Program-made: the position numbers and the translations under genes | The notes under the pieces: model-generated | Database searches by the model: none | Seen by the model: only the letters and a program-made list of their open reading frames with translations | Told to the model about the DNA's origin: nothing | Part shown: positions 31,413 to 42,052 of the stretch, in pieces | Numbering within the stretch: position 1 is the first letter of the stretch | How the letters are laid out: every line of letters starts with the position of its first letter | Assembly: GCA_039707465.1 (NCBI GenBank) | Contig: CM077647.1 | Coordinates: 171,979,663 to 172,043,662 of the forward strand | Length of the DNA: 64,000 nt | Reading direction: 5' to 3' | Origin: Rhabdophis nuchalis | Taxonomy: Eukaryota > Chordata > Lepidosauria > Squamata > Natricidae

Positions 31413-32174
31413 GCCTTTTTGTTTTTCCTTTGGAAAACGTACCGGGCTTTTGTTGTTATTGCTGTTCCTGTATTTCACCACTTTAACATTTAAAAAATAT
31501 AATTACATTTTTAGAAACCATTGCATTCTGGCTATTTTACCATAAACAGAATATCCTCTCTATGTAAGAGAGGAAATAATAGAATGGAAGTGTTGGAAGA
31601 AGATGCTGAGAGTGCCTGGGTTTTATGCCCTCTCCAGGCTTTTGAATTTGAGCTTATATTCTGATTGGATGTTGGACTCCCAGGGGGCTATGGAGGGGAA
31701 ACTCTGTAGGCTGTCCTGAGTCCCAAGCTTGGTTGAGCCTTGCTGGGTGATGATGTAATGAAAGGGCTTTGGGCAATTCCTACTATGGCTCTGCCTGAAG
31801 GAGGTAGATCTTTCTGAGGTAGAATAGACTGATCCAGGCCTTAATGGCCCATTGACAAAGGTGGGGGGAGGATAAGCATCTGCCTCCCTATTAGGGAAAA
31901 TATTCTGTCCTTTTAATATTTAAAATATCATTTTTCTAGGAGAGGGATGGGTGCCAACTTCCTACAGAAAAGAGTGAAGAAAATGAAATGGAAAGGAGGG
32001 CTGTGGTATTTTGGAGTGCCCACGCTAAGATCAACTTTACAACTCAATGATGTCCTTCCCCTCAAGGTCACAGTCTATACTAGTGCAGATAACCATGGAG
32101 TTGAAACAACATTTTTTTTTGGGTGAATATCTGTACCTCAGGCATAGAACGAGGGTGGAATTTCATTCTCTGAG
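31413..32174. other. No recognisable gene
   Basis: A short AT-rich stretch, then mid-GC sequence with no open frame of note. Confidence 0.4.
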
Positions 32175-32177
32175 CTT

Positions 32178-32318
32178 GTGGGTTGGTTTGTAAATGTTTC
32201 ATTTCCAGGCTAAGTAAGATCTTCAGCAGAGTCTGGGAACTGCCTTAAACGCCACTGAAGATGTTACCTAGCCTGGTCATGAAACGTTCATGAACCAACC
32301 CACAAGCTCGGAGAAGAA
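32178..32318. repeat. Inverted repeat (foldback) element, about 140 bp
   Basis: GAGCTTGTGGGTTGGTTTGT on the left pairs with ATGAACCAACCCACAAGCTC on the right. The inner arms TTTCATTTCCAGGCTAAGTA and TACCTAGCCTGGTCATGAAA also pair imperfectly. It shares the ATGAAACGT motif seen at 1.5 and 25.5 kb. Probably a MITE. Confidence 0.65.
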
Positions 32319-32614
32319 ACTTCTACCATCACACATTATTTTTGCCCTGTCTAGCATTTCACATGCTAGTGTAATGCTTATTGGTGATATTTTAGTAGTG
32401 GTCTTGTGTGAAGTCTTGGCATAATAATATGCTTACTACATAAATTCCAATATCTCAGGGTTCCATAGGGTTCAAAATGACGTCGGTCCACTGCGCACTG
32501 TTCTTGAGCTAATCTGAAGGCCACATGAAGTTTGGAAGTCTGTAGTGATTGACTCTGCAGAACATTGATGACCTCATTGCACTAGCTGCCTCAGCATCCA
32601 CTGACCCCGCTCCG
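32319..32614. other. No recognisable feature
   Basis: Spacer without coding signal. Confidence 0.35.
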
Positions 32615-32775
32615 TCAGTTTATTTATTTATTTATTTAGTTAGTTAGATTTATTAACCACCCCCTCTCCCCGAAGGGTCTCGGGGCGGTGCACAGGAAAT
32701 TTAAGAAACTTATACATATAACAATTATAAATAATTAAAACTATATTAAATATTATCGTCCTATGCTAAAATGTA
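32615..32775 (-). mobile_element. L2-clade LINE 3' UTR fragment
   Basis: (TTTA)n/(GTTA)n then CCCCCTCTCCCCGAAGGGTCTCGGGGCGGTGCACAGG, the reverse of the L2 terminus. Only 3' UTR remains. Confidence 0.85.
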
Positions 32776-32789
32776 AATAATTAGACAAG

Positions 32790-33180
32790 TACTTGAATGT
32801 GCAGAGATGGACAAAATGACAATAGAACTAAAAGAAAGAGAAGAATCGGGTTTCTATAAAATTTGGAATGGAATTTATAAGTGGCTAGAAAACAGAAGCC
32901 AAAACAGAAAATAGAGAATGTAAATATAAAGGTGATATAAATAATTAATATTATCATAAGTGTTACTACTACTGTTGTTATATTGTAGGACGAAGTAAAA
33001 GCAATAGGAAGGCAATGCAAAATGGAGAACGAGAAAGGCTAAATATGAAAGCCAATACAGAAAGGTGTCTAATTGCTTGACATCATTATGTATGGTTTGT
33101 TTTCTGTTTTTTCTTGTGTTTTTCTTTCTGTTTTTAAAGATTAAAATGTTCAATAAAAACTATTTTAAAAAAGTATTTCA
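32790..33180 (+). mobile_element. L1 LINE 3' end
   Basis: The plus strand gives EMDKMTIELKEREESGFYKI then WNGIYKWLENRSQNRK and a stop at about 32911, which is the end of L1 ORF2. The 3' UTR runs to TTCAATAAAAACTATTTTAA near 33150-33172. It is strongly 5'-truncated. Confidence 0.7.
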
Positions 33181-33674
33181 ATTATTGAATAGAATGGAGA
33201 AATTATATATGTAGCTTTGAGGCTACATTTGCTTATTCTAGGGGATGGGTGGTGGAGTTGAAGCAATATTAACCCTTAACCGCAGATATACTATTTCATA
33301 CTATTACAGACATGAGGTCATAATGATCTCTGTAGCAAAATGACATTCAATGTTTTCATGGTTGAATCTAAAAACTGATGTATAGAACAGTAAACAAAAC
33401 AAAAAATTATTGATCTCTATCAAATCCACATTGTGCAGGTCACTTTTTATTTCTCCATCCTTGAACTTCAATCTTTCTTCTCTAATTTTTACATTGGTCC
33501 ACTGAATCGATTCTGAATCGGGCACTAATCGATTCTTTAGAAAATAATATTTTCCAAATCTCTAAGCGAGTACGTAGGTTTATAGCTGCTGGCCATAGTC
33601 CAGGTAATTGCACAACAATGTTGTGGCTAGATGGTCTGGATCTATTGTTTCCAAAAAGTTGCAGAAGACCATTT
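33181..33674. other. No recognisable gene
   Basis: AT-rich sequence with no family resemblance found. Confidence 0.35.
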
Positions 33675-33676
33675 GA

Positions 33677-34204
33677 ATTTTTCGGAGTATAAGATGCATC
33701 AGAGTATAAGGCACACCAAGATTTTGAAGAGGATTTAAAAAAAAAAGTTTTTGCACCTGCAGACCTCCAAAAAATGGCCTGTTTTTCATGAAATCGGGCC
33801 CATTTTTTTAAAAAAGCTCATGGTTAGCCTTTAGGAGGCTTCTAGAATGCTCCTGGAGAGTGGGGAGGGGCGCAAAAATGAGCAAATAGTGGCCCGTTTT
33901 TCATAAAAAGAGGCCCTTTTTTGTCAAACAGTAGCCATGCATAGCCTTTTGGAGGCTTATAGAGCGTTCCTGGGGGCTGGGGGACAAAATTGAGCAAAGG
34001 ATGGCCCATGTTTTGCTCATTTTAGCCTTCTCCAGCCCCCAGGAGTTCCCTGAAAGCCTCCTACAAGCTATGCACGGCCATTTTGGTGAAGGGGGCGGGA
34101 TTTTGGGAGGCAAAAAATGCTGTATTCAGTGTATAAGATGCACCTAGATTTCCAGCCTCTTTTTTGAGGGGAAAAGGTGCGTCTTATACTCTGAAAAATA
34201 TGGT
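33677..34204. mobile_element. TIR element (GGAGTATAAGACGCACC family), copy 3
   Basis: The left end is TTTTTCGGAGTATAAGATGC. The right end is GTGCGTCTTATACTCTGAAA then AATATGG. Internal AGCCTTTAGGAGGCTTCTAG and GAAAGCCTCCTACAAGCTATGCA blocks match the other copies. It lies beside a protein-like remnant (34205-34440). Confidence 0.65.
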
Positions 34205-34440
34205 AAATTATTGCATGACTCAGATTGCACCTGGTCATCTATTTCATTGGGAGCTTCATCATCGCTGATGTCAGAATTGGCAGCGGCAGCAGGCCCTTCA
34301 TTGTCCATTACAAAATTTTCATCACAATGGAATTTCACTTCACTCAGATCACACTTTGCTTCCCCAATCCACTTTAGAACAGTTTGTTTGAAGTTTGGAT
34401 CACCAAATCACACTCTTTTTGGTCCTGACATTATATTAAA
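34205..34440 (-). pseudogene. Unidentified protein-coding remnant, acidic
   Basis: The minus strand from about 34433 reads MSGPKRV, a TGA, then FGDPNFKQTVLKWIGEAKCD, LSEVKFHCDENFVMDNEGP and NSDISDDEAPNEIDDQVQ. The acidic stretch and complex composition look like real protein, possibly part of a DNA transposase or host gene, now cut by the TIR element at its left. I do not recognise the family. Confidence is low. Confidence 0.3.
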
Positions 34441-35005
34441 AAAATGCATGAACAAAGATCTTTGGTCAAAATGACCGAAACACGAATTCAAATGCCGCTA
34501 CAGAAAAATACCAAATAACTGACACAAGTGCGATGCTGCATACACTCTTATTGGTGGGCAAACAAAAGCTATTTGCAGCCAGAACGGTCCATTCCTAAAA
34601 AATAGGGGTGTTCCAAACATTTTGGAAAACTGTTGTAGGAACTATGACCGCAGGTTTGTGGTTGTGGCCTTTTTGGTCTTCCCATAATAGATGCTTTGGA
34701 AAACATCAAGCCAAACATAACACAATCATCAACAATGGGTGTGTGGGAGGTTATTTTGTGAGACCCCGCCATTTTGGTAGGAACTCAAGAGAGTTTCCAT
34801 GGAATCTCTCTTCATTCCAATGATTACCTTTACAAGATGAAGGAGAGCAAAAGGAAGTGTTCCCATGGCCGAGGATAGATCTGAAGCTGAGTCTTCCCAC
34901 TTTAGATCCAAACCCTTAACCTCTACATCAGCAAGATAGATATTCAATGAGCTGATTTCCAGACCATGTCCAAAATAAGTTCAACAAATGTCTTACTCAC
35001 CACGC
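34441..35005. other. No recognisable gene
   Basis: Mid-GC sequence. Short frames only, with none I can name. Confidence 0.35.
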
Positions 35006-35164
35006 TAAGCAGTGGTGAGATTCAGCCAGTTCGCACCTACTCAGGAGAATCAGTTGTTAATTTTATTTTTTTTCTCTGATATTTTTTTTATTCTCTTACA
35101 TATCATTTTAAGTATACATTCACATAATTGCTATTCTTCTTTACCTTTATCATTCTTTTTATTT

Positions 35165-35893
35165 TTTAAGTTTTATTGGGTTTTACAATTTTTTACAAAT
35201 AGGGTAAGGGTATGGTGTAAAAAAGATATTGTGAGAACCTTCATGTCGAAGTTGTTGACCCCTTCTGAGGCTTCATAACAAAATATAGATACTACATTAA
35301 ATTTTCATTTGTACTACAAAGTGGGAAGAAATGCAAATATATCATTATAAAATCTATGCTAGCAATCATGTATAAACATCCAAACAAAAGTTATACTATA
35401 CTGAAATAAATTCACTTTTGAGATCTAAGTCTTTTAGCAATTGTGTCTTCTTCTCCCTGGCCCCCAGTGGGTGGGGCCGCGGCACCCTCTGCTCCCCCAT
35501 TGTCATCCTCCAGGATTGAGGAATGTTTTTTAAGAAAGGCTTCCGCCTCTGCAATTGTTTTAATTCTTACTCTTCCCCCCTCCCAGAACACCAACATTCC
35601 CTCTGGCATCACCCACTTGAACCAAACCCCCTGTTTAAATAATCTTTTAGACAAGAAGGAATACTTCCTTCTTACCTCTCTAATCTTTTTCGGGATCTGC
35701 TTCAAGATGGCAATCTCTTTCTTCTGGTAAATTAAAGGACTGTCTCTCTGCGCTCTCAGGATCCTTTCCCTTGTCGACCTCCTTACAAATTTAATATGGA
35801 TCTCTCTGGGTACTTCATTTATCCTGGCATATGCTGAATTTATTCTATATATCAGATCTATGTCCCCCCTAATATCTTCTTTAGGCTTTTTGT
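35165..35893 (-). mobile_element. ORF1-only L1-related element, 5'-truncated copy
   Basis: The minus strand gives KEDIRGDIDLIYRINSAYAR, INEVPREIHIKFVRRSTRER and PKKIREVRRKYSFLSKRLFK, with the stop at 35412. It then runs 245 bp to AATAAAACTTAAAAAATAAA. It has the same 3' layout as the complete copy at 21.7 kb. Truncation falls within the RRM at about 35893. The upstream GA-rich reading frame is fused by chance. Confidence 0.85.
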
Positions 35894-35924
35894 AACACCA
35901 CCTTGTTTTCCCTTTCTTTTCTCC

Positions 35925-36085
35925 CTTCCTCCCTTCTCTACTTCCTTCATTCCTCCTCTCCTTCTCCTTCCTTCTTCCTCTTCCCTTTCCTATTCTCTCT
36001 CCTCTTTCTCTCCCTTCCATCCCCCTCTCCTTACCTCTTTCTTCTTTCTTCCATCTTCCTTTCATTCTCTCCTCCTCTTTCCCTT
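35925..36085 (+). repeat. CT-rich low-complexity tract
   Basis: Polypyrimidine sequence with CTTCC/CTCTC units. The minus-strand Arg/Glu-rich frame across it is a composition artefact. Confidence 0.85.
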
Positions 36086-36539
36086 TCTTTTTCTATTATT
36101 GTTGGTGTATATTTCAAAACTCAAGTTATTGTTAATTTTCTAAGCAGTTCAGAGACCCGGTTGTTGGAAGAAATCTCCTTTTGTTTTTTCCCCCCTCTAC
36201 AGGGCTAATCCTGTAAGGAAGGCAGGAAGGAAACATTCTGGTGTTGTTTCTAGTCTAATCTTTGTTTCCCTGCTTACAGGAATTGCCTCTTCGGTTAACC
36301 CTTATTGCATTGTAACAGCTACGGAGACGCGCCCATCAATGTACGTGACATTGAGTTGGCCACGCTCAAACGTTCACATGACACCCTCTCCGGCAACTGG
36401 TCATTAGGGCAGAGAACCAGTTGTTAAATTATAGAATCCCACTAAGCAAAAATGTTTTCTAAGTTTACAAATAAAAAAAAAAGAGAAGTTTACAAATTGT
36501 GAACCTGTTTTGCAAAGGGCAATTATTATTGCTGTAAGT

Positions 36540-36800
36540 CTATAGAGATTCTCAGTCACCCAGGTCATGGTTGTCCCAAAAAGTGCTTTTTTTTCAGAAG
36601 GTAACTGGACTTTCTTGGTTTTTTTTTTCTTCTTATGAAGACGTTTCACTTCTCATCCAAGAAGTGGATGACAGGATAGTGGGGAATGGAAGCTCCTATG
36701 AGAGCTGAAGAAGCTTCTTGGATGAGAAGCAAAACATCTTTAAAAGGAAAAAAACCCACAAGAAAGTCCAATTGACTCCTGAAAAAAGCAACTTTGGGAT
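36540..36800. repeat. Foldback element, about 260 bp, complete copy
   Basis: The left arm has TCATGGTTGTCCCAAAAAGTGC and AACTGGACTTTCTTGG. The right arm has AAGAAAGTCCAATTGACTCC and AAAGCAACTTTGGGATA. Inner arms: CACTTCTCATCCAAGAAG and CTTCTTGGATGAGAAG. The pieces at 15.9, 16.1 and 24.5 kb derive from this family. It has no coding sequence. Confidence 0.7.
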
Positions 36801-36845
36801 ATTATTGCTGTAATACATACCTCAGTATTCAACCAGTGAGGGGCA

Positions 36846-37042
36846 ATATACAATAATACAATACAATACAATAGCAGAGTTGGAAGGGACCTTGTAGGTC
36901 TTCTAGTCCAACCCCCTGCGTGGGCAGGAACCTTATACCATTTCAGACAAATGTCTATCTAACATCTTTTTAAAGACTTCCAGGGTTGGGGCATTCACAA
37001 CATCTAGAGGCAAGCTGTTCCAGAGGTTAATTGTTCTAACTG
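36846..37042 (-). mobile_element. CR1 LINE 3' terminus with (TACAA)n tail
   Basis: ACAATACAATACAATAGCAGAGTTGG...GTCTTCTAGTCCAACCCCCTGC and CTGTTCCAGAGGTTAATTGTTC match the 13.5 kb copy closely. It is truncated after about 170 bp. Confidence 0.9.
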
Positions 37043-37317
37043 TATATGTGTTCTTGTCTTTTGTTTTTCAGTTTTGATGCACTCTTTAAAAAATAATAAT
37101 AATGCCTACTTTTGTTTTATCTTTGTAGTTTTTTCTTCTTTTTTGGAAATTAGCATTTTAATTCTCTGAATACAACAAAAACCTGTCTATAAAATATTCT
37201 CATCCCCAGCTGAACATGACTGAGTAAACCTGTTTGTAGGATGAAACTTCTCTTTTGTTGCACATCTATTAAAATTATTTTTGTAAGAATAAGCAAGCTT
37301 AAAGAGCACCAGTTTCC

Positions 37318-37412
37318 TCATCTCTCTCCCCCTCTCTCCCTCTCTCTCTCCCCTCCCTCTCTCCCTCCCTCTCCCCCCTCCATCTCTCTTTCCCCCCTCT
37401 CTCCCCTTTCTC
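37318..37412 (+). repeat. CT-rich tract (CTCTCCC)n
   Basis: Pyrimidine-only repeat about 95 bp long in the upstream part of the OR cluster region. Confidence 0.9.
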
Positions 37413-37884
37413 TCAGAAGCAAGAGTACAGAGCAATGAAATAAACCACAAAATGGAATGCAATGAGAAATACAGCTCTATGATTACTAAAAAAGAAAGAG
37501 GGACAGGTAGAGAGCAAAGAACAAGAGGAAGGAGGGAGGGGGAGTCTGCCAGCAATCCAACAGCTACCTCCAGTGTGGGACTCCCTCTTTAGACCCCAGG
37601 CCAATTGGCAGAGCCACATCTTGTGGTCTTTTATTAATTGAGCAGCATCTACAATGATAACAAAAGATAATAAGTGTTCTTCCAAGTTCTTCTTTTCTTT
37701 CTCTCAGTCTCTCCTGCTTTTTCTCTTAGTCCATCAACTTTATCGCCTGAAGGATTGAAGTGTGGGCTCTACATGTGGTAGTCAGTTTGATGATGTACAC
37801 ACTGCTCCATTCATTCTCTTGTGTCTCACAGAGTTCCAGAATTGAAGGAGGTCACTTCCCTGATTAGTAGATGCTCATCTCCAT
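37413..37884. other. No recognisable gene
   Basis: Spacer with no gene signature, running into the OR-derived minisatellite. Confidence 0.35.
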
Positions 37885-38127
37885 CCCCAACCATCCTTCA
37901 ACCATCCACAATCATCCTTCAAAGCTGTTCTCATTTCCACCCACAAGCATCCTTCAAAGCTGTTTTCCTCTCCATCCACAAGCATCCTTCAAAGCTGTTT
38001 CCACCCACAAGCATCCTTCAAAGCTGTTTCCACCCACAAGCATCCTTCAAAGCTGTTTCCGCCCACAACCATCCTTCAAAGCTGTTCTCATTTCCATCCA
38101 CAAGCATCCTTCAGAGCTGTTTTCACC
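37885..38127 (-). repeat. Minisatellite made from the OR 3' coding end
   Basis: The core CATCCTTCAAAGCTGTT starts at 37913, 37948, 37983, 38012, 38041, 38070 and (one substitution) 38105. Spacings are 35, 35, 29, 29, 29 and 35 bp. On the minus strand the 38105 unit is the last OR codons, ALKDACGW plus stop. The other six lie downstream of the stop. The array thus looks amplified from OR coding sequence. The 29-bp units lack six bases present in the 35-bp form. Confidence 0.85.
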
Positions 38128-38267
38128 TGCCTATTTCTCAGGCTGTAAATGAAAGGGTTGAGTAAAGGAGAGACCACGTTGTTCAGCACACTTACCGTCT
38201 TGCTGAGGTCCAGCCCGCCACTTTGTGTGGGCTTGACGTACATGAAAATGCAACTCCCGTAGGTGAT

Positions 38268-38284
38268 GAAAACTACCACAATGT
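38268..38284. repeat. L1 target-site duplication, left copy
   Basis: GAAAACTACCACAATGT, identical to 39568-39584, exactly 1300 bp away. Confidence 0.95.
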
Positions 38285-39567
38285 AAAAATTAGAACTGTG
38301 ATAAAAATACTTAAAGGTGGAGATGGTCATTGGGGAGATCTGGAGTTAAAAGATATTAAGAGATTTGGGTCTATATGGTTTTTAGATAGAGCAAAAACAA
38401 AAAAGGCAATTAATAGTTATTGGTTAAAGGGGTTGAGTAAAACTTGGAATAAATTTGTTAAAAAACTGATTCCGGATATAACGTTTTTGGGAAAGACAAC
38501 TGAAAGTTGGCCGATTAAAACTAATATAAGTCGGAACAAAGTAATTGAGGATGAAAATATAGGAAATATAGTAGATTGGTTAAGAGCTTTAGGAACTGAA
38601 AGTAGGAAGAAAAAAGTAATTCAAAAATTGGAGTTAAATTGGTTTGAAAAAATACAGGTAGAAAAATGGACTATGAAAGTAAGGGGAATATGTAACATAG
38701 ATAGAAGTAAAACTAAATTTGAAAGTTTAGTATCTCAAATTATTAAGGATGAAACTGGGTTAAAAGGACTCGTCAGTAAGATATACAAGATTATAAACTT
38801 TGATGGAAATCCACAAATGGTAATGAAAAGGAATTGGGAGGAAGACCTAAAGATTAAAATATTGGATTTGGATTGGAACGAGAATTGGAAGAGTCGGATT
38901 ATGAGGACTTTATCTATAAGGATTAAAGAACATAATTTTAAGGTTGTTTGGAAATGGTACTGGACCCCATTAAGATTATCACTGATAGATAAAAAAATGA
39001 GTGATAAATGTTGGAGATGTAATACGGAATTGGGAACTTATGAACATATGTGGTATAAATGTGTGAAAATTAAAAAGTTTTGGCAGCAATTAGAAAGAAC
39101 GATGTGCGAAATGATGAAAAGAATAATAATATTGAGACCAGAAACTATATTGTTATTGATAATTAATGAACCAGAGTTAACAAAACATGAGAAAGAACTG
39201 ATTAGAATTATGATTATAATGGGTAGAATTGTAATAGCAAGATATTGGAAAATAGAGGTAAATATTAAAATAGAAGAATGGTATTGTGAAATGTGGAAAT
39301 TAGCCTTAAATGATAAAATGACGTGTGATATTAAATTTAGAGAGGGGGTTTATAAAAACGATATCTTTTGGAAGACTTGGAAGCCATTTGTGGACTATGC
39401 ACTTGGAACTTTGGACGTCTCGACGCCTGTACCGAGGGAACGTGGATTTTGGAGATCCTAAAGATAATAGATGATACTTGAAACCAACTCTTCCTTTTGT
39501 TTTGTACAGCACTGGGTGAAATATTGTAAAACAGTATAAAAATTTCAATTAAAAAAAAAAAAAAAAA
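38285..39567 (+). mobile_element. L1 LINE, 5'-truncated, inserted antisense in the OR
   Basis: Plus-strand ORF2 C-terminus, open from the junction to 39461: [38 protein letters not shown] (a Cys/His cluster as in the 20.7 kb L1), and FWKTWKPFVDYALGTL near the end. The 3' UTR is short. A 17-A tail at 39551-39567 abuts the right duplication. It belongs to a different L1 subfamily from the 20 kb copy, with a very A-rich coding strand. No stop interrupts about 390 codons, so it is young. Confidence 0.92.
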
Positions 39568-39584
39568 GAAAACTACCACAATGT
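39568..39584. repeat. L1 target-site duplication, right copy
   Basis: GAAAACTACCACAATGT following the poly(A), identical to 38268-38284. Confidence 0.95.
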
Positions 39585-40320
39585 GAGAAGCACAGGTGGA
39601 GAAAGCCTTCTGCCTGCCTGCCCTGGATGGGATGTGCATGACAGCAGCAATGATTTTAATGTAGGAAACGATTGTGACGCCCAAAGTCCCCAGCACAGTA
39701 AAGGTGGCCATGAGAAAATCCATCAGTTCCAGAAACTCGGTGTTGGTACAGGCAAGCTTGATCAGTGGTATGTTGTCGCAGAAGAAATGATTTATGACAT
39801 TTGGACCACAGAAGGGTAGACGAAACAACATAATAAGGGGCATGATGACATAAAGGAAACTGATCAGCCAAGAGCCTACCACTAACTGAGTGCACAATTG
39901 GTTGTTCATGATGACTGTGTAGCGCAGAGGGTTGCAGATGGCTACGTAGCGGTCAAAAGACATGGTGGACAGAATAAAGAATTCAGCAGTGCCCAAAATA
40001 AAATAGAAAAAGGTTTGTGTGAAGCAGCCCACAAGAGAAATGGTGTTGTTGCCAGAGGCCAAGTTCAGCAAGGCCTTCGGGATGCCAGACGAGATAAATC
40101 CTATTTCCAAGACGGAAAAGTTCCGGAGGAAAAAATACATGGGGGTATGAAGGCGATGGTCAACCAGAGTGATGTAGATGATGAGAAGGTTTCCCATGAT
40201 GGTCAAAAGGTAAGTGAGAAGGATGACCCAAAAGAGGAGGATCTGCAGCCATCGGATACGGGTGAAGCCTACAAGAATGAACTCCGTTACCATAGCTGTC
40301 TTGTTCAATATTTCTGCCAT

Positions 40321-40924
40321 TCCATTATAAGTTCTTTCTGGGACCAAATCTTTAGGGAAAAATACGAAAAGGTCTGATGCGTCCAAACTTTCCCTCGGAA
40401 CATTAGGAAAAAAATCCCCACAATTTAATTCCTTGTCGTGACCGATACGAAGAAGAAAAAGCAGACTAATTGGGAGAACAGTTCAATTCAGGTGATAGAA
40501 AACCCTAGTAAGAAAGTCTACAACTATTAGCAGAGGAAGGTGTTACTGGAGAAGCAAAGTAAACAGTAGCACACATCAAAGTGGGAAGGAGAGATGGCCT
40601 TCCGTCTTTTTCTAGAAAACCACCCGTTTTTATAAATTGAAAAAAAAATATGCCCATGTCTTTAAGGTTTACTTGAATGTTCCTTCTGATGCAATTCCCA
40701 TCTTAATTAAAGAGGTTGACGTGTTAATTTGTTTATGAGCAACACTGGTTCATTGGGGAATTCACTCTGTGGATTCTTCTAAAACTTGAGTCGATCTTCT
40801 CAAACAATTGGTCCACTTCAAGATGGACCAAACTTGGTAACCAAAAACATCAAGCTGATTGACCAACCCAAGGCTAAGAATAGTGATTCTTTGTAGCTGA
40901 GTATTTTCTTGTTTCACATCTATA
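40321..40924. other. 5' flank of the disrupted OR; no gene
   Basis: AT-rich, no repeat family recognised. It should contain the noncoding 5' exon region of the minus-strand OR, but I cannot place it. Confidence 0.35.
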
Positions 40925-42052
40925 AGACAAAATCTTGCCAGAACTCAACTATGACCTACTATTAGATAAAGTAGAAAATTGTGGGTTAGACAGCACCACC
41001 ACCAAATGGATTCGCAACTGGCTGACCAACCGCACTCAACGTGTAGTCCTCAATGGAACTGCATCTACATGGAAGGAAGTATGCAGTGGAGTCCCCCAAG
41101 GCTCTGTTTTAGGCCCAGTACTCTTTAACATCTTCATCAACGATTTGGATGAGGGGATAAATGGGGAACTCATCAAATTTGCAGACGACACCAAGCTGGC
41201 AGGAATAGCCAACACTCCAGAAGATAGGCTTAAGATACAGAAGGATCTAGACAAACTTGAACATTGGGCACTATCTAATAAAATGAAATTCAATTGTGAA
41301 AAAAGTAAGGTCCTACATATAGGCAAGAAAAACCAAATGCACAAGTACAGTATAGGTGGTACCTTGCTCAATAGTAGCAACTGTGAGAGGGATCTTGGAA
41401 TCCTAGTGGACAACCATTTAAATATGAGCCAGCAGTGTGCAGCAGCTGCCAAAAAAGCCAACACAGTTCTAGGCTGCATAAACAGAGGGATAGAATCTAG
41501 ATCACGTGAAGTGTTAATGCCACTGTATAGTGCCTTGGTAAGGCCACACTTGGAATACTGCATACAGTTTTGGTCGCCACGATGTAGAAAAGACGTGGAG
41601 ACTCTGGAAAGAGTGCAGAGAAGGGCAACCAAGATGATTAGGGGACTGGAGACTAAGACATATGAAGAACGGCTGCAGGAGCTGGGTATGTCTAGCTTGA
41701 TGAAGAGAAGGACCAGGGGAGACCTGATAGCAGTGTTCCGATATCTCAGAGGGTGCCACAAAGAAGAGGGAATCAAACTATTCTCCAAGGCACCTGGGGG
41801 CAGGACAAGAAGCAACGGGTGGAAACTAATCAAGGAGAGGAGCAACTTAGAACTAAGGAGAAACTTCCTGACAGTAAGAACAATTAACCTCTGGAACAGC
41901 TTGCCTCCAGAAGTTGTGAATGCCCCAACCCTGGAAGTCTTTAAAAAGATGTTAGATAGCCATTTGTCTGAAATGGTATAAGGTTCCTGCCCACGCAGGG
42001 GGTTGGACTAGAAGACCTACAAGGTCCCTTCCAACTCTGCTATTGTATTGTA
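40925..42052 (+). mobile_element. CR1 LINE, RT C-terminal half, uninterrupted frame
   Basis: About 348 open codons: GLDSTTTKWIRNWLTNRTQR, VVLNGTASTWKEVCSGVPQG, LGPVLFNIFINDLDEGI, FADDTKLAGIANTPE, GILVDNHLNMSQQCAAAAK and ending KKMLDSHLSEMV. It contains the RT GVPQGSVLGP and FADD motifs, then the thumb and C-terminal region. There is no ATG at the start because it is 5'-truncated. It ends with a (TATTG)n tail at 42040-42052. It is the youngest CR1 in the window. Confidence 0.94.

Larger units (their letters stand above)
35010..36440. mobile_element. Probable hAT-like MITE split by an ORF1-only element
   Basis: The left end CAGTGGTGAGATTCAGCCAG and the right part AGAACCAGTTGTTAAATTATAGAATCCCACT look like the two ends of a CAGTGGTGGGATTC-type element. 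Everything between (35165-36085) is an insertion plus CT-rich sequence. No 8-bp duplication could be confirmed. Confidence 0.4.
38088..40320 (-). pseudogene. Class II olfactory receptor disrupted by an L1 insertion
   Basis: The first part, from the ATG at 40320 down to 39568, encodes 251 residues: NKT glycosylation site, EFILVGFTRIRW, PMYFFLRNFSVLEIGF, MSFDRYVAICNPLRY, FCGPNVINHFFCD, and KAFSTCASHIVVVF in TM6. The last part, 38267-38088, gives [26 protein letters not shown] and [11 protein letters not shown]. If the 1300 bp of L1 plus one duplication are left out, the two parts are in frame, 310 codons in all, with every OR landmark present. In the sequence as given the receptor runs into L1 after TM6 and loses TM7. 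The only lesion is the insertion, so loss looks recent. A TTG-started extension to 40386 is not the true start. Confidence 0.92.

Noticed and set aside
37885..38127. Regularly spaced repeat that could be mistaken for a CRISPR array
   Set aside because: Spacers are 12-18 bp and near-identical, the unit is OR coding sequence, and the genome is vertebrate.
38223..38284. Start of a 412-codon frame as a new fusion gene
   Set aside because: The first codons are antisense OR sequence read by chance into the L1 ORF2. There is no sign of a promoter or selection.
40321..40386. 22-residue N-terminal extension of the disrupted OR
   Set aside because: It would start at TTG. The ATG at 40320 gives the normal OR N-terminus with an N-glycosylation site.
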